DNA of 64,000 bases from Brevibacterium antiquum CNRZ 918 (lineage in GTDB: Bacteria; Actinomycetota; Actinomycetes; Actinomycetales; Brevibacteriaceae), in the NCBI RefSeq assembly GCF_900169145.1, contig NZ_FXZD01000003.1:1-64000 (forward strand), given 5' to 3'. Below, piece by piece: positions 43,601-52,085 of this stretch (positions within the stretch are counted from its first letter, which is position 1; each line of letters opens with the position of its first letter). Position numbers and translations under genes: made by a program. Below the pieces are notes generated by a model. It had not been told where the DNA came from. It saw only the letters and a list, made by a program, of their open reading frames with translations, and searched no databases.

Positions 43601-46462
43601 ATGACCGGCATCGACTCCGACGAATATTCGGGACAGGCATCGTTCACGCCTGGGCCGTCCGCCGCCGGAGGCGCACCGCGCAAGCGATTGGACTCTGACG
43701 CTTCGGCGAGTGGGTTCCGGTCTCGTCCGCAGAAGTCCAAACTCGAACGTGACCCGGGAATGCCGGCAAGCACGTGGCGGCTGCGATCGGATGCCTGGGA
43801 GTACCTGAAGTTCGCGATCAAGCGCCTGGCCATCAGCGGTGGGGACTTCTCGATGATCGCTGCCGACGGTGAGGTCTGGCGGTCGCTGCGGTCGCTGAAG
43901 ACGATCGAACTGTACTGGGGCGGATTCGGTCAGCGCTATGTCGAGGACATCGCCGAGCTGCTCTCCAACGGTGAGTTCGATCGGGCTCACGACATGATCA
44001 CGCGTGCGGTCAACCGTCTGCGTGGGACAACGGTCCCAGACGTCGCCGAGGATGAGCACCTCAATGAGGATGAGCGCGCCGAACACAAGGACCGGCAGGA
44101 TTCCCGCCCCCGGTTCGAGGTCCTCATCGTCGATGAGACCACCGAAGGCGGCCGCGATGAGCTGCACACCGACCTGCTCAAGCTGCGCAATACCTCCGAC
44201 CAGTTCATCTACGACTACGTCATCGTCCCGACCGCAGATGATGCGGTCGTCGCAGCACTGACGAACCCGAACCTGCTGGCCTGCGTCATCCGCCCCGGGT
44301 TCACCGACCGGACCCGACAGGTGCTCAGCCGGGACCTGCGCAGCACAGTCGCGCTCGCCCACGAGGGCACAGCGACCTCCCCGACGACGCCGATGAGCCC
44401 GCTCAACTCGGTTCGTCGTGTGCTGCGACTGGCCGACACCCTGGCCGGTCTGCGCCCGGAGCTCGACCTCTACCTCATGGCCGGCGCCCACATCGAGAGC
44501 CTGGCCGGTGCGCTGACCCATCGGTTCCGGCGCGTCTTCCGCCGTGAGGACCAGTTCGAACTGCACCTGTCGCTGCTGCGCCGCGTCCAGCACCTCTACG
44601 ACACGCCGTTCTTCACCGCCATCCGGGAGCATGCGCGCCGGCCTGCCGGTGTGTTCCACGCCCTGCCGGTCTCCCGCGGAGGTTCGGTCGTGGGCTCGAA
44701 GTGGATCAGCGACTTCGTCGACTTCTACGGGCTCAACCTGCTGCTCGCAGAGACCAGCGCCACCTCGGGTGAGCTGGACTCACTGCTCGCACCGGTCGGG
44801 ACCATCAAGAAGGCCCAGTCTCTGGCTGCCCGAGCCTTCGGTGCGAAGCGGACCTACTTCGTCACGAACGGAACGTCGACGGCGAACAAGATCGTCCACC
44901 AGGCCGTAGTGGCACCCGATGAGGTCGTCATGGTCGACCGCAACTGCCATAAATCGCACCACCATGCGCTTATGCTCACAGGCGCCAGAGCCGCGTACCT
45001 CGAGGCGTACCCGCTCAATGACGTCGCCTTCTACGGTGCCGTGCCGCTCAACCGGATCAAGCAGCTCCTGCTGGACTACCGGGCCGCCGGCCGCCTCGAC
45101 GAGGTGCGGATGATCACCCTGACCAACTGCACCTTCGACGGCATCGTCTACGATCCGGAGAAGGTCATGGCCGAGTGCCTGGCGATCAAGAACGACCTCG
45201 TGTTCCTCTGGGACGAAGCCTGGTTCGCCTTCGCCCGCTTCCACCCGGTCACCCGCAAGCGCACCGCCATGGTCGCGGCCGAACACCTTGAGGACCGGCT
45301 GGCCTCGGACGCCCACGCCACGGCGTACCGGGACCAGCAGAAGCGTCTCTTCGATGAGGAGACCGGTGCGCCGGCATCCGACGAGGTGTGGCTGAATGAG
45401 ACGCTGCTGCCGCCACCGGATTCGCGGATCCGCGTGTATGCGACCCAGTCGACGCACAAGACTCTGACTGCTCTGCGGCAGGGATCGATGATCCACGTCT
45501 ACGATCAGGACTTCGCTTACGGCGCCGAAGAGGCATTCCACGAGGCCTACATGACGCATACCTCGACCTCACCGAACTATCAGATCCTCGCTTCCTTGGA
45601 CCTGGGGCGCAGGCAGGTCGAGATGGAAGGGTTCGCGCTCGTCCAAAAGCAGCTCGACCTGGCGATGAGCCTGGCTTCCGCGGTTTCGCGTCACCCGCTG
45701 CTGAAGAAGACCTTCAAGGTGCTCACTGCCGCCGACCTCATTCCCGAGCAGTATCGCCAGACCGAACGGACGATGCCGTTGCGTGACGGCTTGGCAACCT
45801 TCTGGAAGGCGTGGGCGAGCGATGAATTCGTCGTCGATCCCAGCCGCATCACCGTCGAGATCAGCGGCACCGGAGTCGATGGGGACACATTCAAGCACGA
45901 ACACCTCATGGACCGCTACGGCATCCAGGTCAACAAGACGAGCCGCAACACCGTGCTGTTCATGACGAACATCGGCACCTCGCGTTCGGCCATCGCCTAC
46001 CTCATCGAAGTCCTCGTCAAGCTCGCCGGGAAGTTCAGCAACCCACACGAGATCGAGGCCCAGGAGGCATTGAACGAGCCGGCGGTCATCATGCCGCCGC
46101 TGCCCGACTTCAGCGCATTCGCTCCTGCCTATGCCGCCGAGGTGCCGGCTGAGGATCCGTCGAAGCAGCTGCCTGACGGTGACCTGCGCACGGCATACTA
46201 CGCGGGAATGCGCCGCGGCAACGTCGAGCATGTCCTCCCTGAAGAGCTGGGGCGCCGCGTCGAAGCCGGTGATGTGCCGGTCTCTGCCGGGTTCGTCACC
46301 CCCTACCCGCCGGGATTCCCGGTGCTGGTGCCCGGGCAGGTCATCACCGCCGAGGTGCTCGACTTCATGTCCGCCCTCGACACCCGAGAGATCCACGGCT
46401 ACGACCCCCGCCTGGGCTACCGGGTCATCCTCCCCAAGGATGTGCTCGAGGCGAAGAGCTGA
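43601..46462 (+). CDS. Large group III PLP decarboxylase (Orn/Lys/Arg type)
   Basis: The 953-residue protein has an N-terminal wing/response-receiver-like region (VLIVDETTEGGRDEL). A fold-type I PLP core follows with FVTNGTSTANKIVHQA, DRNCHKSHHHAL, LTNCTFDGIVYD, FLWDEAWFAFARF and the PLP Lys in TQSTHKTLTALRQGSMI, then a C-terminal domain. It is longer than E. coli inducible decarboxylases (about 715-755), mostly through extra N-terminal sequence. It would decarboxylate a basic amino acid to a diamine (ornithine to putrescine, lysine to cadaverine or arginine to agmatine). ATG 43601 has CAGGAGG about nine bases upstream. The product could feed the gamma-glutamylation operon at 1.7 kb (inference). 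Confidence 0.85.
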   Translation: MTGIDSDEYSGQASFTPGPSAAGGAPRKRLDSDASASGFRSRPQKSKLERDPGMPASTWRLRSDAWEYLKFAIKRLAISGGDFSMIAADGEVWRSLRSLKTIELYWGGFGQRYVEDIAELLSNGEFDRAHDMITRAVNRLRGTTVPDVAEDEHLNEDERAEHKDRQDSRPRFEVLIVDETTEGGRDELHTDLLKLRNTSDQFIYDYVIVPTADDAVVAALTNPNLLACVIRPGFTDRTRQVLSRDLRSTVALAHEGTATSPTTPMSPLNSVRRVLRLADTLAGLRPELDLYLMAGAHIESLAGALTHRFRRVFRREDQFELHLSLLRRVQHLYDTPFFTAIREHARRPAGVFHALPVSRGGSVVGSKWISDFVDFYGLNLLLAETSATSGELDSLLAPVGTIKKAQSLAARAFGAKRTYFVTNGTSTANKIVHQAVVAPDEVVMVDRNCHKSHHHALMLTGARAAYLEAYPLNDVAFYGAVPLNRIKQLLLDYRAAGRLDEVRMITLTNCTFDGIVYDPEKVMAECLAIKNDLVFLWDEAWFAFARFHPVTRKRTAMVAAEHLEDRLASDAHATAYRDQQKRLFDEETGAPASDEVWLNETLLPPPDSRIRVYATQSTHKTLTALRQGSMIHVYDQDFAYGAEEAFHEAYMTHTSTSPNYQILASLDLGRRQVEMEGFALVQKQLDLAMSLASAVSRHPLLKKTFKVLTAADLIPEQYRQTERTMPLRDGLATFWKAWASDEFVVDPSRITVEISGTGVDGDTFKHEHLMDRYGIQVNKTSRNTVLFMTNIGTSRSAIAYLIEVLVKLAGKFSNPHEIEAQEALNEPAVIMPPLPDFSAFAPAYAAEVPAEDPSKQLPDGDLRTAYYAGMRRGNVEHVLPEELGRRVEAGDVPVSAGFVTPYPPGFPVLVPGQVITAEVLDFMSALDTREIHGYDPRLGYRVILPKDVLEAKS

Positions 46463-46601
46463 GGGTCGCTCAGTCAGCTTGCTCGCCGAGCGGCGCCGCC
46501 TCGCCGAGCGGACTACTTATCACTGATGGGTGAGGCTATAGCGTAGCCCTTCGAGGCTAAGTGGTCCCCTCGGCGAAGCTGAGCTACCAGGGCTCACTGA
46601 G
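46463..46601. other. Repeat-rich gap between convergent genes (139 bp)
   Basis: The gap holds two direct copies of CTCGCCGAGCGG (46482-46493 and 46500-46511) around a GCGGCGCCGC palindrome. A small hairpin GGCTA-N5-TAGCC lies at 46534-46548, the inverse CTCGGCG at 46569-46575, and two CTGAGCTA copies near 46580-46600. It probably works as a two-way terminator. No reading frame is supported. Confidence 0.5.
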
Positions 46602-47354
46602 CTATCCCAGCTGACCCGGGTTGAGCACACGGGCGAGGAAGTCCTTCGTCCGCTGCTCCTGCGGATTGCCGATGACCTCCTTGGCCGGGCCGGATTCGAC
46701 GACGTATCCGCCGTCCATGAAGAGGACGCGATCGGCGACCTGCCGGGCGAACTCCATCTCGTGAGTGACGACGACCATGGTCATTCCCGCCTCGGCGAGG
46801 TTGCGCATGACCTGAAGGACATCGCCCACGGTCTCGGGGTCGAGTGCGGAGGTGGGCTCGTCGAAGAGCATGACGTCGGGGTCCATGCTCAACGCCCGAG
46901 CGATGGCTACGCGCTGCTGCTGCCCACCGGAGAGAGAAGCAGGCTTGGCGTCGATCTTCTCAGACAGACCCACCTTCGCCAGGTTCTCCTCGGCGACCTG
47001 ATCGGCCTCGGCCTTCGAGCGCCCCAGCACCTTGAGCTGGGCCACCGTGAGATTCTCACGCACGGTGAGATGCCCGAAGAGGTTGAAGGACTGGAACACC
47101 ATGCCGATGCGAGTCCGGGCGGCATCGATGTCGAGGTCAAGGTCGGTCATGTCCATTCCATCGACGACGATCGAGCCGCCGGTCGGCGTCTCCAAGGTGT
47201 TGATGCAGCGCAGCATTGTGGATTTGCCGGAGCCCGAGGGCCCGACCACGCAGACGACCTCGCCCTTGTCGACCTCGAGGTTGATGTCGGTGAGGACCTG
47301 ATTCGACCCGAAGCTCTTCTTGAGGTTCTGGATCGAGATGATCGAGGTGGTCAT
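46602..47354 (-). CDS. Polar amino acid ABC transporter, ATP-binding protein
   Basis: The 250-residue protein is a GlnQ/HisP-type ATPase: Walker [15 protein letters not shown]-loop [13 protein letters not shown], signature [15 protein letters not shown], Walker [15 protein letters not shown] and H-loop VVTHEMEF are all intact. It starts ATGA-overlapped with the permease gene and is last in a binding protein-permease-ATPase operon. Confidence 0.92.
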   Translation of the reverse strand: MTTSIISIQNLKKSFGSNQVLTDINLEVDKGEVVCVVGPSGSGKSTMLRCINTLETPTGGSIVVDGMDMTDLDLDIDAARTRIGMVFQSFNLFGHLTVRENLTVAQLKVLGRSKAEADQVAEENLAKVGLSEKIDAKPASLSGGQQQRVAIARALSMDPDVMLFDEPTSALDPETVGDVLQVMRNLAEAGMTMVVVTHEMEFARQVADRVLFMDGGYVVESGPAKEVIGNPQEQRTKDFLARVLNPGQLG

Positions 47355-48223
47355 TACTTCACTCCTGGCTCGGCGGAACCGTATTTGCGTTCGAGGACCC
47401 GTGACAGATACGACAGCGGGATCGTGATGATGAGATAGCAGACTGCGACAACGATGAACGGAGTGAGGTTTGCTGTGTTGACGATCTCTGCCCGTGCCAG
47501 CGCGGTCAGCTCACGTCCATCGACCGAGGAACCGAGGATGTAGGCCAGCGAGGAGTCCTTGGTCAGCAGGATGAGTTCATTGGTCAGCGGCGGCAGGATG
47601 ATGCGCATCGCCTGCGGCAGGACGATCGTGACCATCGCCCGTGAGGACGACATACCCAATGACCGTGCCGCTTCAACCTGCCCCTTCGGCACAGCCTGGA
47701 TGCCGGCACGGATGGTCTCGGCCATATAGGCCGACGACACGAGTGCGAGGGCGATCATGATGATGACGAGCTGCGGCAGATTAAAGCCCCGGAACGCCAG
47801 GGGCAGTCCAAATCCCATGACAAGGAAGACGACGAGGGCCGGCAGTCCGCGGAAGAATTCGGTGTAGACGAAGGCCAGCCAACGGTAGACACCGACCGAA
47901 GACAGACGCATGAGGGCGAGCACGATGGCGATCGCCAGGCCGAGAATGAAGCCGAGGAGGGTGAAGATGACGGTGTTCTTCAGGGCCTTGGTGATGACGT
48001 CGGGAAACATTCCGATCGCAAGGTCGACCCGGCCGAAGGTGTCGATGAGTGTGGGCCAGTCGGCCAGAGCTGCGACGACTATGACTATGACGATGAGGAT
48101 CGCGTATTGGATGGCGCGCGAGACCTTGGCCTTCTGCCGTTTGCTCATCTTCGCTTTGGGGGTGGTGCGAGGAGTGGTCGAGCCGGTCGGGCTACCGTCC
48201 TCCCTTTCTGGGGTAGTCGACAT
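47354..48223 (-). CDS. Polar amino acid ABC transporter, permease
   Basis: The 289-residue protein has a charged N-terminal tail, a first membrane anchor and the HisM-type domain with the EAA loop ([30 protein letters not shown]). GAAGGA precedes ATG 48223. As the only permease gene of the operon it would work as a homodimer. Confidence 0.9.
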   Translation of the reverse strand: MSTTPEREDGSPTGSTTPRTTPKAKMSKRQKAKVSRAIQYAILIVIVIVVAALADWPTLIDTFGRVDLAIGMFPDVITKALKNTVIFTLLGFILGLAIAIVLALMRLSSVGVYRWLAFVYTEFFRGLPALVVFLVMGFGLPLAFRGFNLPQLVIIMIALALVSSAYMAETIRAGIQAVPKGQVEAARSLGMSSSRAMVTIVLPQAMRIILPPLTNELILLTKDSSLAYILGSSVDGRELTALARAEIVNTANLTPFIVVAVCYLIITIPLSYLSRVLERKYGSAEPGVK

Positions 48224-48323
48224 GTGGGGTCCTTCAACGGTGGTGGCGTACGGTGACGGATGTGCTCAGGGCAACGGGCGGCCGATCCGGCCAGAAAGCC
48301 GAGGTCGACCGCCCGAATAGCGA

Positions 48324-49121
48324 TCACTTGGGAGCGTCGCCGAACCACTTCTCGTAGATTTTGTCGTATTCGCCGTTGTCTTTGATCTCTTTGAGTGTCT
48401 CGTCTACGGCCTTCTTCATCTCGGCATTGCCCTTCTTCATGCCGATGCCGTAGTGCTCACCGGTGTCAATGTCGAAGCCGACGGCGAAACCGTCATTGTT
48501 CGCGGCGTAGTCGTAGAGGACTCCGTTGTCATTGATGACAGCATCGGCTTGACCGTTCTTCAAAGCTTCGAGGGACAGTGGCAGGTCCTCGTAGGTGATG
48601 ACTTCTGCGTCCTTGAAGTTCTCGGTTGCATAGTCGAGGCCGGTGGTGCCTGCTTGGGCGCCGATTTTGAAGCCCTTGAGCGCGTCAGCATCCTTCGCTG
48701 TTTTGTCATCATTGGTCAGAATCGCTTGATTGGCGGCGAAGTACGGATCGGAGAAGTCGATGGCCTCTTCGCGCTCCGGGGTGATGGTCATGGCAGCCGC
48801 GGCAACGTCGCATTGATCCTGAGCAAACGAGGCTCCAGCAGTGATCGGTTCGAAGGGGACGTTGACAATCTCCTGCTCGACGCCGAGCTTCTTTGCCACG
48901 GCGTCGACGATGTCGACATCGAAGCCGACGACCTTTCCGTCTTTTTCGAACTGGAACGGTTGATACGACAGGTGGGTGCAGGTAGTCAGCTGGCCTTCTT
49001 TGACAAGGGGCACGCCGCCCTCGGCGGTCGCTGCCGGTTCCGAATCGTCGCCGCCGCTGCACGCGGACAGGGCAAGCATGGCGCCGATGGCCACCGTGGC
49101 CATAGTCAAGCGTCGTTTCAT
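48324..49121 (-). CDS. Polar amino acid ABC transporter, substrate-binding lipoprotein
   Basis: The 265-residue protein has a lipoprotein signal (MKRRLTMATVAIGAMLALSAC, lipobox LSAC) and a family 3 solute-binding domain: LSYQPFQFEKDGKVVGFDVDI, the ligand-binding AAAMTITPEREEAIDFSDPY and IGAQAGTTGLDYA. GGAGGAACA lies before ATG 49121. The ligand is probably a polar amino acid such as glutamine, glutamate or cystine; residues do not settle it. Two palindromes in its promoter/leader suggest regulation. Confidence 0.9.
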   Translation of the reverse strand: MKRRLTMATVAIGAMLALSACSGGDDSEPAATAEGGVPLVKEGQLTTCTHLSYQPFQFEKDGKVVGFDVDIVDAVAKKLGVEQEIVNVPFEPITAGASFAQDQCDVAAAAMTITPEREEAIDFSDPYFAANQAILTNDDKTAKDADALKGFKIGAQAGTTGLDYATENFKDAEVITYEDLPLSLEALKNGQADAVINDNGVLYDYAANNDGFAVGFDIDTGEHYGIGMKKGNAEMKKAVDETLKEIKDNGEYDKIYEKWFGDAPK

Positions 49122-49140
49122 TGTTCCTCCAGAAGAGTCG

Positions 49141-49156
49141 GTGACATCGATGTCAC
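49141..49156. promoter_or_regulatory. Perfect 16-bp palindrome in the leader of the ABC operon
   Basis: GTGACATCGATGTCAC is a perfect palindrome lying 20 bases upstream of the binding-protein start and just before its ribosome site. It shares GTGAC/GTCAC half-sites with the second palindrome at 49223-49236, so one regulator may bind both. Confidence 0.55.
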
Positions 49157-49215
49157 GTAACAGGTGTCGCTGCCCAACCGAAGTTCTGAGCAACGTCTGA
49201 AAGAGATCGTACAGT

Positions 49216-49236
49216 GTTATAAGTCACACACGTGAC
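49216..49236 (-). promoter_or_regulatory. Promoter with second palindrome for the ABC operon
   Basis: On the minus strand TATAAC (49221 to 49216) is a good -10 element. Directly upstream, GTCACGTGTGTGAC (49236-49223, arms GTCAC/GTGAC with a four-base centre) occupies the spacer between -10 and -35. A protein bound here would block polymerase. Confidence 0.5.
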
Positions 49237-49315
49237 TACCCTGAGCCCACTGCGTCGGTCGTTGCCAAATCGTAGTGTTGAGTCTCATTGTGGGGGCACT
49301 TGCCCGGAGAACTCG

Positions 49316-49783
49316 TCAGTCCTCGGCTTTGACCAGGTCCGAGTGGAGATGGTGGGTCATCACGACACCCACTGCGGCCATGGAGAAGTCGACGGACAGG
49401 CGGTCGTCCGTGATTCGGTAGGTCCGTGCGGTTGCCTCTACGGTCTTCGCCGAGGTGCTCACGAGAAGCTGTGGGGACCGGAGGTCGAGGAAGAGCCCGC
49501 CCTCAACGGCCGACAGAGTGCCTTCGGCCAGTTCGGCATGACCGGTCGGTTGGGCCAGAACGAATTCGACGGTCGTTGCAGTGGGGCTGCGCAGGAATCC
49601 CGTTTCCATGTGCATGGGCTTGCCCTCGGGCGACCAGGTGCGCTGTTGGTAGACCAGGAAGGGTTTGGCGACGTCGCTGAACACCAGTTCTTCGCTGTAG
49701 CTGAAGGCGTCGATCGTCGGGTAGTGCCCCGATCCGGTGCCTCGCCAGGTGCCGATCAACGGCCGCAGCTGCGGTGGAAGTGC
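49316..49783 (-). CDS. Nitrobindin-like heme-binding beta-barrel protein (DUF1794 family)
   Basis: The 155-residue protein starts LRPLIGTWRGTGSGHYPTI, the GxWxGxG motif of nitrobindin/THAP4-like barrels, and ends with a His-containing strand (GVVMTHHLHSDL) where the proximal heme ligand lies in the family. It probably binds ferric heme and may react with nitric oxide or peroxynitrite. ATG 49783 has GGGAGG six bases upstream. Confidence 0.8.
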   Translation of the reverse strand, partial: ALPPQLRPLIGTWRGTGSGHYPTIDAFSYSEELVFSDVAKPFLVYQQRTWSPEGKPMHMETGFLRSPTATTVEFVLAQPTGHAELAEGTLSAVEGGLFLDLRSPQLLVSTSAKTVEATARTYRITDDRLSVDFSMAAVGVVMTHHLHSDLVKAED

Positions 49784-49863
49784 CATGGTCATCCTCCCTG
49801 GTCCGGTTGTCCTCATCCTGATCCTAGGGCATGTTCTGATTCCTGAGGAGTCCGAGCCTTCGC

Positions 49864-50592
49864 CTATTCGACGGTGACGCCGGTGATGGTCACTGCTTCC
49901 TTGGGGGCGCCATCGCTGGCACCGGATTCTGTGCCCTTGGCCGCGATGTCGGCAACGGACTTCGTGCTGGCTGCGTCGAGTGATCCGAACACGGTGTAGT
50001 CCGGCGGCAGCGAGCTGTCGTCATAGACGACGAAGAACTGCGATCCATTCGTATCGGGGCCGGCGTTGGCCATTGCTAATGTGCCGGCCGGGTACTTCTC
50101 GGAGCCGTCGACCTCATCGGCGAAGGTGTAGCCGGGTCCGCCGCTGCCAGTGCCCGATGGGTCACCGCATTGGAGGACGAAGATGCCCTCGGTGGTCAGT
50201 CGGTGGCAGTCGGTGTCATCGAAGTACTTCTGATCAGCCAAGGACAGGAAGCTATTCACGGTACAGGGTGCGCCGTCGGCATCGAGGCTTACGGACAGAT
50301 CACCAGCAGTCGTTGACACTGTGGCAGCGACCTTGCCGCTGGTCTGAGGAGACTCCTTGGGAGGCTCGACGTCCTTCGCCGCTGGTGCGGAATCGGCCGG
50401 GTATTGGCAGGCGGAAGAGCCGGCCGATTCCGATGCTCCGGCGTTCGAGCCCGCTGAATCGTCAGCGGACTCAGCAGATCCGCACGCGGTCAGGGCCAGC
50501 AGCGCGAGGACGGCCAAGACGGCGAGGACCGCCACTGCCGACACGGGACGATGGGTGAGGGCTCGATAGCGGTGCCGCGCAGGGTGATCCAT
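49864..50592 (-). CDS. Cyclophilin-type peptidyl-prolyl isomerase, lipoprotein
   Basis: The 242-residue protein has a signal with lipobox LTACGS at about residue 35, an Ala/Ser-rich linker, then a cyclophilin domain: SFLSLADQKYFDDTDCHRL, FVLQCGDPSGTGSGGPGY and ANAGPDTNGSQFFVVYDDSSLPPDYTVFG. It is an extracytoplasmic prolyl isomerase anchored to the membrane. Some active-site positions differ (CHRL, FVLQCG for FMIQGG). ATG 50592 is chosen because the signal peptide starts there; longer frames only add unrelated sequence. Confidence 0.85.
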   Translation of the reverse strand: MDHPARHRYRALTHRPVSAVAVLAVLAVLALLALTACGSAESADDSAGSNAGASESAGSSACQYPADSAPAAKDVEPPKESPQTSGKVAATVSTTAGDLSVSLDADGAPCTVNSFLSLADQKYFDDTDCHRLTTEGIFVLQCGDPSGTGSGGPGYTFADEVDGSEKYPAGTLAMANAGPDTNGSQFFVVYDDSSLPPDYTVFGSLDAASTKSVADIAAKGTESGASDGAPKEAVTITGVTVE

Positions 50593-50692
50593 GCCCCCAT
50601 CGTATTTCGTCGACGGAGAATGGTCACCATCGGATGGTCTTTGCCGAGGAGCGTGTTCGATTGTGCCTGTGTTTCGCGAAGGCTGCTGGGCC

Positions 50693-51904
50693 TCAGACCT
50701 CGACTGCGTTCCGGCCCGAGGTTTCCGAGGTGCCGCCTCGGCGGAGGACGATCGCGATGATGAGCACGATGAGGCCGGCCAGGCACAGGCCGACTCCCAC
50801 CCAGGCGGGGGCGCGGTAACCCAGGCCCGCAGTGATGACGATGCCACCGAGCCAGGCGCCGAGGGCATTGGCGAGGTTGAATGCGGCATGGTTCATTGCC
50901 GCCGACAGACTCGGTGCGTCGTGGGAGTCGCGCAGCAGACGCATCTGCAGCGAGGTCGTGATCATCGACCCGGCGATGCCGATGAAGAAGAGCGCGATGA
51001 TCGCAACGGCCGCGATATGGGTGAAGGCACCAAAGGTGGAGAGCACGAGGGCGGAGAGGATCATGCCGCCGATGCCCGAGCGTTCGATGGATTTGTCGAC
51101 CAGCGGTCCCGCGATGAGGGAACCGGCGGTCATGCCGAGACCGTAGACGGCCAGCACCCAGGGGATCGCGGTCTCGGGTACGCCGGCAATGTCGGTCATG
51201 GTCGGGGCGATGTAGGTGTAGACGGCGAACATGCCGCCGAAGCCCACGGAGCCTGCGACGAGGGTGAGGATGATCTGCGGACGTGCCAGGGCCCGCATCT
51301 CGCCGCGGGCTGACGGGGCAGCTCCGAGCTTCACTCGGGGCACGCCGACCGCGACCATGATGACGGTGAGGATCCCGAGCGCGGCGACCAATGCATAAGC
51401 GCTGCGCCAGCCGAGCAGGTTGCCCAGTGCCGTGGCGATGGGGACGCCGACGATGTTCGCGATCGTCAGCCCCAGCATGACGCGTGCCATCGCTCGACCG
51501 CGACGGTTCGGGGGCGCGAGCGATGAGGCGACGATGGCGCCGATGCCCAGGTAGGCGCCGTGAGGAAGTCCGCTGGCGAAGCGGGCGATGTTGAACAGGG
51601 TGGCGTCGGGGGCGAGCATCGAGGCGACATTGCCGAGTGCGAAGAATCCCATGAGGCACAGCAGCAGGTTCTTGCGATCCATGTGCGCGGCGATCGTGGT
51701 GATCAGTGGTGCGCCGACGACGACGCCGATGGCGTAGAACGACACGGCGTGGCCCGCCTGGGGCACGGTGATGCCGAGCTCGCGGGCGATGTGGGGCAGC
51801 AGACCCATGGTGGCGAACTCGGTGACACCGATTGCGAATGCGCCGATCGCCAGGGCGAAGACGGCGAATTTGTAGACTCGGCGTGGCACCGGAGCGTCGC
51901 TCAT
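50693..51904 (-). CDS. MFS efflux transporter (AraJ/NepI-like)
   Basis: The 403-residue protein has twelve membrane segments with the DHA1-type features ALAIGAFAIGVTEFATMGLLPHIARELGI, the motif-A-like AHMDRKNLLL loop and PNRRGRAMARVMLGLTIANIVGVPIATALG. It exports small molecules such as sugars, purines or drugs. CGAAGGGACTCC precedes ATG 51904. A TTGACC-N6-GGTCAA repeat lies about 70 bases upstream. Confidence 0.8.
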   Translation of the reverse strand: MSDAPVPRRVYKFAVFALAIGAFAIGVTEFATMGLLPHIARELGITVPQAGHAVSFYAIGVVVGAPLITTIAAHMDRKNLLLCLMGFFALGNVASMLAPDATLFNIARFASGLPHGAYLGIGAIVASSLAPPNRRGRAMARVMLGLTIANIVGVPIATALGNLLGWRSAYALVAALGILTVIMVAVGVPRVKLGAAPSARGEMRALARPQIILTLVAGSVGFGGMFAVYTYIAPTMTDIAGVPETAIPWVLAVYGLGMTAGSLIAGPLVDKSIERSGIGGMILSALVLSTFGAFTHIAAVAIIALFFIGIAGSMITTSLQMRLLRDSHDAPSLSAAMNHAAFNLANALGAWLGGIVITAGLGYRAPAWVGVGLCLAGLIVLIIAIVLRRGGTSETSGRNAVEV

Positions 51905-51974
51905 GGAGTCCCTTCGTAGGGGATGAAAGATTGGGACCGCGGAGAAGCCCGATGTTGGAGCTGCGACCGGGCTA

Positions 51975-51992
51975 TTGACCGCGACCGGTCAA
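51975..51992. promoter_or_regulatory. Inverted repeat upstream of the MFS gene
   Basis: TTGACC-GCGACC-GGTCAA is a perfect 6-bp inverted repeat, and GACCGGTC inside it is itself palindromic. It sits about 70 bases before the MFS start in the 181-base gap to pcaL and may be its operator. No adjacent regulator gene. Confidence 0.35.
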
Positions 51993-52085
51993 GCCTATTG
52001 CTCATCGACGGCAACCGGTAGCCCCGCAGTCTCAATGTGACGATTCGTACAGCGCCCGCAGGATCGGTGAGTCACTCATGTGGCG

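Noticed and set aside
40003-46462. A taurine or sulfonate degradation cluster (aminotransferase plus ThDP enzyme)
   Set aside because: The genes point in different directions, a YtcJ-like amidohydrolase is the closest partner, and no sulfonate transporter, phosphotransacetylase or sulfite gene is present.
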